DNA from: Cryptomeria japonica
Taxonomy: Eukaryota > Streptophyta > Pinopsida > Cupressales > Cupressaceae
Length of the DNA stretch: 60,000 nt
Assembly: GCF_030272615.1 (NCBI RefSeq)
Contig: NC_081412.1
Span: 670,124,852-670,184,851, forward strand
Reading direction: 5' to 3'
This document shows, one piece after another, positions 22,296 through 32,986 of this stretch (positions within the stretch are counted from its first letter, which is position 1; each line of letters starts with the position of its first letter). Made by a program: the position numbers and the translations under genes. The notes under the pieces were generated by a model that was given only the letters and a program-made list of their open reading frames with translations, had not been told where the DNA came from and ran no database searches.

Positions 22296-24868
22296 TGTTG
22301 GCTTGATGATGATTGTAATCATATGTTGTCATTGATGAAACACACACACTCACATATGTTCATATTGTCTACCGATGTAACTTTAAGATTGTTTATACCA
22401 CAACCGATATACTAAGTGGTTTATCTCTAACCGGTACTTTGTGATAAATGGTATATGCATTAGAGACAACAAGTGGATATTCATTAGTCGACATCAAGCT
22501 GAAGATCAAGTGGAGATCATGTCAGAAGATTCAAGGATAATGGTGTTGGCATATGTGCAGAGTTGGATGGCATGATGATATTGTATGTTGTCATTGATGT
22601 CAATATGCTGAAGTATGAATAGGTATGATGGTATGAAGTGAACCGGTATGATGATGTGAACCGGTATGTTGGAATGTGAACCGGTATTTTACAAAGTGTA
22701 TCAGGGTTTCATTTGTTATGACTACCAGTTGGTAGTCTCAGCTTCAGGGTTTCTGGTTGATGCATTCCAAGCATGTGTGATTCGATTGATGATATTCTGT
22801 GATGAGTTAGCATTGAAATGAAGATGAGATCGCACTACCACATCAAACTTGTGCACGTGAAGAACTTCCTTGAGGATCTTGTATGAAGAAAATTGATTCT
22901 ATCCACCTCGGGAATGTGCAAAATCTCAGTAAACGGTGGAGAGCGCGTGATGGGTTATCAACTTCTAGAAGCGGTGAAGAACGGATGATGGAGAAAGTCT
23001 TGAGATTTGTTCAAGATTGTTTTACTCTATGCAATGTGATTGAACGGTCAAGATTGGACCGACTGTATTGATAACCTAGATGCTTAGGGTTTTAGGTTTT
23101 GGCTACTGACCTAATTCCTGTCTATAAGGTTGATGATGATTTGTATTGTGAAGTTGTTGGAAAATGTTGTGTGTGTATCCAAGTGAAGAGATAATTGATT
23201 CTTGCCAGACTGGTGCAGTGAATAGAGATCTGCAGAGTGTGATTGTAGATGTAAAGGAACTGAAGTGGATCTGCCTTGGCATTAAGTGTTGTTATCAGAT
23301 CAGTGTATTACCTGTTGACTTCTAACCATTTTAGTAGTTCGAAAATCCTTTACCGGGTAGCTTTAACAGGATTTTTGTAAATACTTTAATAGGGTAACTC
23401 AAAATCATTGAGTTATTTAAATCCTCTAACAAAGTAACCTTTAATAGGGTTTCAACCTTTAACCGGGTATTTAGCCATCCCTTAACTGGGCGATCCCTGG
23501 CAGGATCGGTTCCTAACAAAACCTATTGTAAAGTCCTAAACTGGACTAGGCTCCTAATAGAGTGGACTTTAGAAGAGTTCAAGAATAACTTGTGGGTATT
23601 CATCCCCACCATGTTTTTTCCCAATTGGGTTTCCACGTGAAAAATCAGTGTGTTATGTGTGATGTTTTTTGTGATGTTCTAGTGCTTTCTGTTAAGCGGT
23701 AATGCAAGATGATCCAGTGGTTATTATATTTTTGATGTATTACTTGTTTAAGCATGTGGGTGAAGTTGAAATGAGATAGTAGGTTTTGAGATGATCTGGA
23801 TGTTACCAGTTTATGTCTTTCATAGTCATATTGTGTTTTACCGGTAATGCCTTGATTTAGATTGGTGATGTTGTTTACCAGTTAGTGTAGTCTTTGCAAT
23901 TTAAGTTGTTTGAAAAAGTTTTTGTCCATATTGATTCACCCCCCCTCTCAATATCTATTGAGTATTTACTATTCATTATTATTCATCAAACGGCTCATAT
24001 ATTTAATTCCAACCCATATTGATTGTTCCAACCAATACTTGTTGATTTTGTGATGAGTTACCAGAAATCATGATGAGTTATCCCACTGACAAATATTTTG
24101 GCGGTAATTTTTGTGATGAATTATGGTCACTTGAATAGATACAATAAACCTAGGAAATTATGTTATGATTTCCTTAGGTAGACATGAAATCTAAATATCT
24201 AAATATTGACATCTTAGTAAATCATTTTGATATGATATGTGATGTTGAAGAGCGAAATATTTTTGTTGTATGCGAGAGAAAAAGTGTTAAGTTGCAAAGT
24301 GTGTTGTATAGAAGTGTTGAAAATGTTTAGAAGGATCTAATCAAGCAAGTAGTGTGCTACTTAGATAGATCAAACCATTCATGTTGTCTTCTAACAATTA
24401 TAGCAGAATTCAAATCCCCTAATTGTGTAAGCTCTAACAAGCTTCTATGTACAAATCCTCTAACAAGGTGATCCATTAGTTTGGATTCAGAAATCCTCCA
24501 TCGAGGTTACTCCTAACAGGGTACTACCTTTTATAGGGTATAAGCTTCTAAGCAAGCTTTGGGATCTCTAACTAGATTCAGTCCTAGCAAAGTACATTGT
24601 AGACCCTAACCGACCAGTTATCTATTACTGCAGATAGTTAACTTGTGAGTTTCATCTCACCGTGGTTTTTACCTATTTGGGTTTTCCACGTATAAATATT
24701 TGTGTTATGGTGGATGTTTTACTTATTGTGGATGGTATTATATCATTTTGGATTATATGCATTTTATTTAAAAGTTTTGTTAAGTTCATCTATTGGTTAC
24801 TAGCTAAAGTAGTTTCATTTTTGGTGTCACTGATTCACCCCCCCTCTCAGTGCTTTTCAAGTCCATCA
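22296..24868 (+). repeat. C0 3' LTR, split by solo LTR C1-A
   Basis: The LTR consists of 22296-22543 and 23994-24868, about 1.1 kb without the insert. It starts TGTTGGCTTGATG and I place its end at the CA of 24867-24868, after a run of eight C and TCTCAGTGC. It holds ACCGAT/ACCGGT boxes and CTAACAAGGTGATCC-like units at 24415-24610, a weaker version of the pattern in C1. The right end is uncertain by about 20 bp. Confidence 0.6.
22544..23988 (+). repeat. C1-A: solo Copia LTR
   Basis: 1445 bp from TGTTGGCATATGTGC to ATTCATCA, flanked by AATGG (22539-22543) and AACGG (23989-23993), a 4-of-5 target duplication. No internal sequence is present, so the element was reduced to one LTR by recombination. 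It matches the C1-B LTR at 57306-58814 in reverse orientation. U3 has three AACCGGTAT boxes at 22640-22695; 23335-23580 has serial CTTTAACCGGGTA-like units. The ORF at 22883-23071 is chance. Confidence 0.85.
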
Positions 24869-26540
24869 GACAAGCACTACACGTTTACATTTGACTTAAA
24901 GGGATGTGAAATCAGAAAAAGAAAGCAATGGTAAACTAGTTGCATAAGGTAAGAGGATTGATGGAAATGTGTACAATTTGAAGGAATACTTTGAGTCACA
25001 ATGCATGATGGGGCATGTAGATGAGAATTGGTTGTAGCATAGAAGGTTAGGTCACATAAACTTTGACAACCTTGTCGAGGTAAACTGAAAAAGGTTATGT
25101 AAGGCACTTGCCTCAGATTTTCAGGTCGGAAAACACCATATGTGATGAGTGTTAGAGAGGCAAGCAAGCTAGAGTAAGCTTAAAGACAAAGGAATACTCA
25201 ACTACAAGGCCATTGGAACTAGTTCATACTAATTTATGTGGTCCTACTAGGACAAGAGCTCTAAATGGTGAAATGTATTTCATGTTGCTCATAGATGACT
25301 TTTTAAGGATGACATGGGTTAACTTCTTACCAAGATAAGTCACAGGTATTTGAAAGGTTCAAAATTTTTCAGAAAAATGGTTGAGAAAGAAAGTGGATAC
25401 AAACTGAAATGTTTGAGATCAGACCGAGGAGGCGAGTTCACATCAAATGAATTTGAAGATTGCTATGAGCTACATGGAATTTAAAGGCAATATTATGCTC
25501 CTAGAACACCACAACAAAATGGTGTTGGGGAAAGAAAGAACATGATGATCAAGGAAATGGAAAGAACAATGTTGAATGAATCAAATCTACTTGATGTTTA
25601 TTAGGAGGTAGTCCACATAGCTATCTACACACTTAATAGGGTACAACTAAGAGTGAACAACAAAATGACACCATGTGAACTATGGTATGACAATAAAACC
25701 TATATCAAATGCTTTAATTTTTTTGGAAGTAAATGTTTTATCATAAGAGATGAGGATGGATTAGGAAGCTTTGATGAAAGGTATGACGAAGGCATATTTC
25801 TAGGCTTTTCAACTCATAGTAAGACATACGAGTGTTTCAACAAACTCCTTAAGAAAGTTGTTGAAAGTGTAATGTAAGGGTTGATGAAGATTTGCATAAA
25901 GGAAAATAAAATATAGTAAATTAGATTGAGGAACTTTGTGATGAAAAGAAAGTGCAATCTGAAAGTGAAGAAGTTACTAACAAGGCCACAAACAAATATG
26001 TGCAAAAGAACCATCCTGAAGATCAGATCATTGGCAACAAGAATGAAGAAGTACAAACAAGGAGAAGACATGCAAGGAACAATATATGAACAAACAAATT
26101 TTTGTCTCATGACTGAAATGGAACCAAGGAACTACAATCAAGCCAAGAAGAGTGAGAAATGAGTGAAGGCAATGGAGGAAGAGTTGCAGTAGATTGAAAA
26201 GAATAAGACTTGGGATTTAGTACCAAGGTCAACTGATAAGAATTTTATTGGAACAAAGTGGGTTTATAGGAATAAAGTAAATGAAGAGGGCAAGGTGATA
26301 AGGAAAAAGGCTAGGTTTGTATGCAAAGGTTACTCACAAGTTGAGGGCATAGACTTTGAAGCAACATTTGCCCCTATTGCTATTCTTGAGGCTATTAGAA
26401 TATTCTTGGCATTTTCAGCATACAAAGGTTATAAATGTATCAAATGGAAGTTAAATCTATGTTCCTAAATGGAAACCTTGAAGAAGGTGTACATTGAGTA
26501 GGCTAAAGGATTTCAATTACATGAGAATGAAGACTTTGTG
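24869..26540 (+). pseudogene. C3: decayed Copia integrase and RT fragment
   Basis: Open-reading pieces join as gag-pre-integrase (DGNVYNLKEYFESQ; then RRLGHINFDNL; about 24970-25090), integrase core (LVHTNLCGPTRTRALNGE at 25220; SDRGGEFTSNEF at 25420; PQQNGVGERKNMMI at 25510), the integrase tail at 25653-25877 and the start of RT at about 26160-26520 (GTKWVYRNKVNEEGKV; RARFVCKGYSQ-like). First catalytic D of integrase reads N (HTN). Many stops and shifts. The left end is cut by the C0 LTR in gag-pre-integrase; the right end by the LTR at 26541. It resembles the C2 pol in order and wording. Confidence 0.85.
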
Positions 26541-27826
26541 TGTATAACCCAGATTTTTGAACTTGGAAATTTTTTAAAAAGTTTTCACTTCCTCAAGTTG
26601 TAGCTTTGTTATTGAAAATTCTCATGACTTTGGTCTTTATGTTCGCCCAAGTCTATAATTTTGAACATTATGATTGAACCCCACGGTTCAAAGGCTCAAC
26701 GTGCACGAGAATGTAAAGGAAAAGTGATTAATGAAGCATATTATGGGCAAAATTTGTAATTTTGAACCTTCTGATTGAACCCCATGATTCAAGATTCAAC
26801 GATTCATTCCGCGACAATCAAATTCTACATACATATCCGCCAATTTGAAAATGCATCTAAAAAATTTATGAAGTTTTAAAATCTAAAGACAACCCACTTG
26901 ATATTTTGGTCTTAAGTATTCCCATATTTAATTTTATAACCACAAGAGCCCATATGATATATTATTTTCTTAATGCAACAATTTAAAACATTTTAAAAAT
27001 ATTTTAAATTATTTGGAAAACAACAATTCCACTAGAAGGTGAAAGGTTAAAAATAAATATTTTTGTAATCAATAAGTTTCCAAGAATCAATTATGTTAAC
27101 TAAAAGTCTCCTAGAAAAAGAAGGATATATATGTAATGAAAAGAAAAAGCTAAAGGAGGGGCTAGCTCTTTCCTTTTTCTTGTTGAAAACTTATGTTATA
27201 GAAAGGGGGAAATTTCTGATTTTCTATTGTAAAAAGGGGAAAAGAAGAATGTAGTTTTTTGATTTTGGGCATAATCATTGTATAGGAATAAGATAATCTT
27301 TGAGTCATTTTATTTGCATTCTAAGAAAGGAAGAAATACATTTCAGATCCGTGTGTTTGTGTGTATCTCCTTTGACTATAATTTTGCCTATGAGTCATTC
27401 AGGTTATTCTTATAATGCTTTCTTGTGCATTCCAGTTATGCATATGTTTGTTGCAGAGATTTTGATTTCTCATTCATTCATACGTCTGAAAGAAAATTAT
27501 TTAATCTTTTCCCTCTTTGTTGTGGGTATCTAGGCAAGGATCTTTGTGTCTTTTACTCCAGTATCCTCTTGTTTATAAATATGTTGTTCACATATGTGTC
27601 ATGGCTATGAGAAGATGTTAGTTGCCTTTATTTCTTTCCGGTTAAAAGAATATTCAGAAAACATATATTTTATCCAACAAAAGGAGTTGTACCTTCATAT
27701 CAAAATTCAGAGAGCATTTGCAATAGCCATTACAAGTGACTCAACTATTGGCTATTTTTGTCTTTCAATTTGAGCATTTGTGAGTCATTTTTGAAAGGTA
27801 TTTAATGACAAATTTGTTAACCAACA
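26541..27826 (+). repeat. G3 5' LTR (probable)
   Basis: Begins TGTATAACCC right where C3 RT coding stops and ends AACCAACA just before a PBS-like sequence, giving 1286 bp. TTGTG precedes it as a possible target duplication half. I see no second copy in the window, so the LTR call rests on the abrupt start, the TG...CA ends and the PBS. Confidence 0.55.
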
Positions 27827-27830
27827 AATT

Positions 27831-27850
27831 TCTAGCGACTCTATTGGGGA
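27831..27850 (+). promoter_or_regulatory. G3 primer binding site (probable)
   Basis: TCTAGCGACTCTATTGGGGA resembles the TGGCGACTCTGCTGGGGA PBS consensus of many plant Ty3/Gypsy elements (from memory). It lies 4 nt after the proposed LTR end. Confidence 0.55.
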
Positions 27851-27935
27851 ATCGAAATCAAAAGATCAATCCTTTCTTTCCTCAGGTTTTAAAGAGATTT
27901 CTGTGTACAAGGAGATTGGCGACTGTTGAATCATT

Positions 27936-28310
27936 ATGAAAAATCATAAAGTTAGAAGAAATGGGAGAATACCTGACCCTACTATCACAAAAATTCTTGA
28001 AATGGATTATAAGGTGTTGCATGACTTTTGGAATTGCAAAGTTGTAAAAACAAAGAAAAGTGTGGAAAATGACCATGTATCTGCACTCTTATGGATAAGC
28101 CTGTGTGCTAGGTTTCACAAGATGAAAGAGTCAGAAGGAAGAACACATTTGCTGTATGCGCATGAAGAGAGAATATCACAACTTACACAGGAATTAAGAG
28201 TTGATGATGAGGACACTCCAACTATTTCATTTTATTTTCATTCTTGCAACTTTCTATTCTTGAGTGAGCAAGAAGTCCAAGAATGGAAATTCAACATCAT
28301 AAAGATCTAA
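27936..28310 (+). pseudogene. G3 first internal ORF, unknown
   Basis: 124 codons from ATG 27936, about 85 nt after the PBS, where gag would start. Begins MKNHKVRRNGRIPDPTITKI; Lys/Glu rich, no zinc knuckle and no recognisable capsid motif. Frame remnants continue to about 28770 with many stops. It could be an N-terminal Gag piece or an accessory protein. Confidence 0.4.
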
Positions 28311-28780
28311 CACCATTAAGCAAAATGATGGGAGCCTGGATGATAAAGATTTGTTGAAATCTTTCTCTTCTCTGGAAATAGAAAGTTTTATTTTTGCATT
28401 GGAAGTCAACTTGTCCTAGAAAATTTTAGAGATAAAATTTTTTATATTAACAAACAACTAGAATATGAAGCTTTCAATTTTATGGGAGAAAGTGGTAAAA
28501 ATGATTCTTCACAAGTTTTTAATGAATCTATTCTAGAGTCATTTTATTTTGAAGATTCAATAATGTTGTTTGAAGGTTGTTTATCTAATGGGACCTGTGT
28601 TAGAAATAAAACAAAATCTTGCTCTGTTGAAGATTTTCTATAAATGTGAAAGAAAAAGAAGATTTTGAAATAAATATAGAGAAAGAAAGCAGTCAAGTTA
28701 TTAAAGCATTTCCGTTTCTTGAATTCCCAGAGGTTTTGAAAGACATTTATTTTTTTGAAGAGGAAATCATATCTTAGTTC

Positions 28781-29110
28781 TTGTCATCCATTGAAGGAGA
28801 AGGCTCTTCTACAATAAGTTCAAGTATTGATTCATTTCATGCTTTGGTTTTGGATAAAGATTTTTCAAATTTGATTGCAGTAAAGAAAGATAATTTTCCT
28901 TTGGTTAACAAAGATCCTATGCTTGATGAAGTTATCATATATCGTAATCTTGATATGGATGCTAAGAATTCTTTTAGAGGTGATGTTTCTTGTGACGCTA
29001 AAATGTGGTTACTTGAAACAAGCATACACATAGATGAGCAAATATAAATGAAAATTTGAAATTGAAAGCTAAACAAAAGAAAACCAAAAGCTCCTTTGAG
29101 ATGTCCCATC
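28781..29110 (+). pseudogene. G3 second internal ORF, unknown, cut by C2
   Basis: Open from 28781 to 29047 (MSSIEGEGSSTISSSIDSFH), then after a one-base shift the frame stays open to the C2 insertion point at 29110. Read across that insertion it continues at 43527 (with the CCATC duplication counted once) to a stop at 43675. No domain recognised. The continuity over about 68 codons is suggestive, not proof. Confidence 0.35.
29106..29110. repeat. Left target site duplication of C2 (CCATC)
   Basis: Repeated exactly at 43522-43526. Confidence 0.88.
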
Positions 29111-30147
29111 TGTTAGGTCCCAGAGACAACTGAGAGGGGGGGGGTTGAATCAGTTGTCTGATAATTTCAAACCAAAAACAACTTAACCAACTTAATGCTT
29201 AGTATCGGTAAACCAAAACTTAATACCGATAAACAGTTTACTAGTTAATTTCAATACTGGTAAAGGTTAATGCATGAAACAGAAAGATAAAGACATCCAC
29301 AACACATAACACCAATATTTGTACGTGGAAACCCTATAAGGGGAAAAATCACGGTGGGAAACCTTACCCACAATCAGATGGTACTACTATAGATAGTATG
29401 TGTATACAAATGGGGTCTGCACATGCAGAAAGGCCAAGCGCCTAGAGCTTGCTGCTCAATCACAAATGGGAGTCACACTGACTACAATTGGATGGTTAAA
29501 TCCAATAAGAATGTATTGGACAAAATAACATATTTCTATGTTGGATTTAGTACCAGTTTAGTTTTGCTTGTCTTTACAAAAACCTTCCTTCAATCTTCAA
29601 ATGATGTTTGCGTGTATAGCTCTTCTTATTCTCACATATACCAAATTATATCTTCCTTCACATTCCACACACACACTTGATCTTACAAATAAGCTCTTAC
29701 ATTTATACCATAACCTAAGACCAATTTTAGTAGGTCGTCTCTAAAGGATATTACAATAAAATTAAGTAAATCAATAACCAATTCATCATGTTGGCTTAAT
29801 GCATTTACAACAATAATAAATCATCTCCAAAGCGTGTCATGCTGATCTGGAATAGATAAGCCTACTGGTGCAAAACCTGGACCTATTTGCCAGTAACAAC
29901 AAATATGCAAACTCGAATATACCCATGAACAAATCATCAAGACAAAGTGTCCAAATGATGTCTTCGACATAACCAAGTATTCTCCATATGATTCCAAGTG
30001 TTGGTGAACAATATATCCTGTCGGTGAACCAAATACCAGTGACTGTGCATAAGTCACTTGCCTGGCGGTGAACATTGTCAATTCTCCAAAGTGCTAGAGT
30101 TTAGTAGGTGTTGACATCACTGACAAAACCAAACCAAAATACCAACA
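29111..30147 (-). repeat. C2 3' LTR
   Basis: 1037 bp; on the minus strand from TGTTGGTATTTTGG to GGGACCTAACA. U3 has CACCGGTGA-type boxes and AACCGGTA-like boxes, decayed compared with the 5' LTR (for example CCGGTG reads CTGGTG). The plus-strand ORF at 29423 and minus-strand ORF at 29821 are chance. Confidence 0.92.
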
Positions 30148-30400
30148 ATATCCCCCTTTGGCATTGATGGCAACACAAGATGGAAAAACCATCAAAGTGC
30201 CAAAACAGAAATGCCAAATACCAAAATAAACAACAATCTCAAAAAAAGATTATAACCAGAAATCAAAATTCAAATATAAACAATTTCTCCCCAAAGTAAC
30301 AATCTCTCCCCCTGAGAGTGACATGAGTTTTGTGTTTTTCCATATATCAATCTCTCCCCCTTTGACATCAAATGCCAAAGCAATATGAAGACTATTTTTC
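30148..30400 (-). promoter_or_regulatory. C2 multiple polypurine tracts
   Basis: On the minus strand: GTCAAAGGGGGAGAGATTG (about 30350-30368), CTCAGGGGGAGAGATTG (about 30302-30320) and GCCAAAGGGGGATA (30148-30162) next to the LTR. The spacer to RNase H at 30521 carries no gene. Confidence 0.7.
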
Positions 30401-30520
30401 AAATACAAAATACCAACCAATTTACTATACCAACTACTCCTACTTTGAAGTAGCTCTCATCAAAGTCGGAGTAAAAGATTTCTCTATTATTTCTGTCGGT
30501 TGATGATAAACATCAACTGT

Positions 30521-31047
30521 CTAAGTCTCTACCAGTTGGGGTATGACCCCAAGCTGATCTCTTAGATATTCAAAAGTTTCCTTAGGTAGAGGTTTAGTGA
30601 AAATATCTACAATTTGCTCTTTAGTATTTACATCAACCAATTTTACTTCTTTTGCTTCAACATTCTCTTTCAGAAAATTCAATTTGATAGAAACATGTTT
30701 AGTTTGAGAATGTAGTAACGGATTCTTAGATATATCAATTGTTGTAGTGTTATCACAATAGATAGTTATAGGTTCCTTGCATTTTATCTTTATGTCCTTC
30801 AACATTTGTTTAAGCCATAATACCTGTGTACAATTAGTTGTTGCTGCAACATATTCTGATTTTGCTGTAGATAAAGATGTGCAACTTTGTTTCTTACTTA
30901 ACCAAGAAAATAGTCTGCTACCAAGAAAGAATGCTCCTCCGGTGGTGCTTTTTCTGTCATCTACATCTCCTGCCCAATTTGCATCCGTGTATGCACATAA
31001 TTCAAAGTTTTCATCTCTAGGATACCATAAACCAAGATTTGTAGTTT
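30521..31047 (-). pseudogene. C2 RNase H (3' end of pol)
   Basis: Copia RNase H domain, 175 codons without a stop in this part. Motifs: YTDANWAGDVDDRKSTTGG, then SWLSKKQSCTSLST, KSEYVAATTNCTQVLWLKQ, YCDNTTTIDISKNP and HVSIKLNFLKE, ending at TAG 30521-30523. The catalytic Asp/Glu/Asp positions are kept. It reads across the G2 junction into G2 LTR sequence (open to 31144), an accident. Upstream, the domain continues at 38798 once G2 and one CTTGT copy are removed. Confidence 0.88.
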
Positions 31048-31052
31048 CTTGT
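31048..31052. repeat. Left target site duplication of G2 (CTTGT)
   Basis: Repeated exactly at 38793-38797; joining the flanks restores the C2 reading frame at the RT/RNase H junction. Confidence 0.92.
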
Positions 31053-32242
31053 TGTAAAGCGGAAAATCGCGAGCGAACCCTAAGTGTTCCCCCCCACCAC
31101 TCCGAGGAGAGGGGAAGGAGGTCACTAGGGTTGACGGTTTTCACTTAGGGGAGACTTTACATTCAAAAGAGGGGTTGAAACCCACAAGATCCAATCCCAC
31201 ACAATGCAAGATTGGATTCTAAATGAGTTTCAAGGGTTAAGACAGCAAGGCTACCCTCTTTTGTAAAGAATGTAGATAGAAGGATTAAGCTAGGAATGCA
31301 TGAAAAGTGAGAAAGATTCACTTATAAAAAGAGATAGGGATATAGGATGAAGCTGCGGACCTAGAATTAGCAGTAAAATGTCGAGACGGTGCTATCCTGC
31401 AAATTTAAGCGAAAGTTGACAGGACGATGGCGCCCGGCGTGCACACGGTCCTCCGAAAAATTTGCGAAACGAAGGGGGATCTGTTCGTCTCTGCACAAGG
31501 ATTCCAGATCTTCAATTACAGCCGCATACTTGCAACCTACACACAGAAAAGCGAGGATGATTGGGGGGTTAGGGATTAGGGGTTTTCCCTTAGGTCAAAC
31601 CCCGGTTTTGGAATTAACCAAGAAATGAGAATGCTGTAAATGTAAATGTTTGTAATGTAAACAAGTACTAATACCTTGTTGTAAGAATGTTTGTATTCTT
31701 ACATGCGAAGGTGTAAATGTTGTTGTATGTTGTATGTGGTATGTGATCTCCTCTTCAATGGTTGAATCCTTGTCTTGAATGCAACACTTAGCCTTGAATG
31801 GAGACTTAGAATGATCAATTGCTTGAAGGAATGCTTGAATGCTTGAATGCTTGAATGTTTGAATATCATTTTCGCGTCTTTTCCCTCTTACCAAAATGGG
31901 AGAGGAAATGTAGTTTATATACTTGTCAATTAGGGTTAAAAGACTGATTTTTTCGACCTTAGGTCGACCAGGAAAGATTATTTTCCAATTTGCAAACATA
32001 AAGACCCGAGACCCGAAAGAGACTGGGCCCAAAAATAAGGCCAGGGACCAGGGTGCTGGGCGCCATGGTCCCACCTCCAGGGACAGTAGGGTGCAAGGAG
32101 GATCAGGCCAGGGTGTTGAAAAATATAGTTTTTGATGTCATGAACAAGTTTCAAGGTCTCCATTCAGGTTCAGTGTTGCGTCGCCATTGTGAAGACCCAA
32201 ATGCGATCGAAATTGCAAGTGTCACAATTTTAGGATGCTATA
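31053..32242 (-). repeat. G2 3' LTR
   Basis: On the minus strand from TATAGCATCC (TGTAGCGTCC in the 5' copy) to CCGCTTTACA. Contains the GGCGCCC...CACACGGTCC motif at about 31424-31453 and (GCTTGAAT)n units at about 31828-31866. ORFs called inside it are chance. Confidence 0.93.
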
Positions 32243-32260
32243 TTTAGCCCCCCCTTTAGC
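32243..32260 (-). promoter_or_regulatory. G2 polypurine tract
   Basis: Minus strand reads CGCTAAAGGGGGGGCTAAA next to the LTR. The following 32261-32986 is 3' untranslated sequence without a gene. Confidence 0.85.
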
Positions 32261-32986
32261 GGGAGTATAAGCGTACGCTCATACTTCTGGTAAATTACAA
32301 GGAAACAACATTGAAGGACTTTCACCACGTCAAGGAGGCAAGACACACCAAGCCCCCAATGGACTAAGGATCTTACGACTTCAATTGACAAAGTAAAAGG
32401 GAAGATCGCGAGGGAGAACCATGACTGTCAGTAGTAAGGTTCCCTCACTATGAGTCATGCAAGAGAAAAACCAAAAATTTTCAAGGCAAAGCTAAGTTCG
32501 CTAAGAAATTTTCAAGTATCCTGAAGGGATAGATGAGGTGTATGCCCCCCTACGTTAAAGCGATCGCACACGCCTCAACAGGGGTGATTGCTTTAAGGTA
32601 GTTATACACATAAGAAATGAGAAGGGAAAGGAGCACGTTATCACAAAGATTTAGCCCCCAAGTGTGAGATAAACCCAAGGATAATAGACACAAAACACAA
32701 AGCACGAGGTGACTTTGCCTTCCTCGGGGTCAGTATGCTGTATGATAAGTCATGTATATCATATGTATGTATGCATAATTGTTCTTCATTCCCTAATCAA
32801 GGAAGGTCACCTAGAAGAAGGGAACACATGTGTCTTTTGAGTCAACATGAGAGAGACCAAAAGAGATCTCAATGCTTTGCATCATCCTCAAGTAGACAAC
32901 ACTAAGGACAACGAATAGAAGAATGAGAATAACACATAGAAGAAGTAACAATAAAGAGGAGGAGAGAGTCTACTATGCTAATGAAA

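Larger units (their letters stand above)
1..24868 (+). mobile_element. C0: Sirevirus-like Copia element, 3' part, interrupted by G1 and C1-A
   Basis: The element is present as 1-3027 and 22064-22543 plus 23994-24868, with G1 and the solo LTR C1-A inserted. Its order is accessory ORF, AT-rich spacer, three polypurine tracts, then an LTR that opens TGTTGG at 22296. The 5' LTR, gag and pol lie outside the window. The Copia assignment rests on the TGTTGG LTR start, the PPT style shared with C1 and C2, and the shared LTR tail motif of C-rich sequence followed by TCTCA. The Sirevirus label is inference from the multiple PPTs and the extra ORF. Confidence 0.6.

Noticed and set aside
30521-31144. 207-codon ORF starting with MKTVNPSDLLPLSSEW
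   Set aside because: Its first 32 codons are G2 LTR read by chance into C2 RNase H; only 30521-31047 is real coding sequence.
31389-32163. Several ORFs on both strands repeated near 37958-38833
   Set aside because: They lie in the two LTRs of G2, are duplicated only because the LTRs are, and have no domain.
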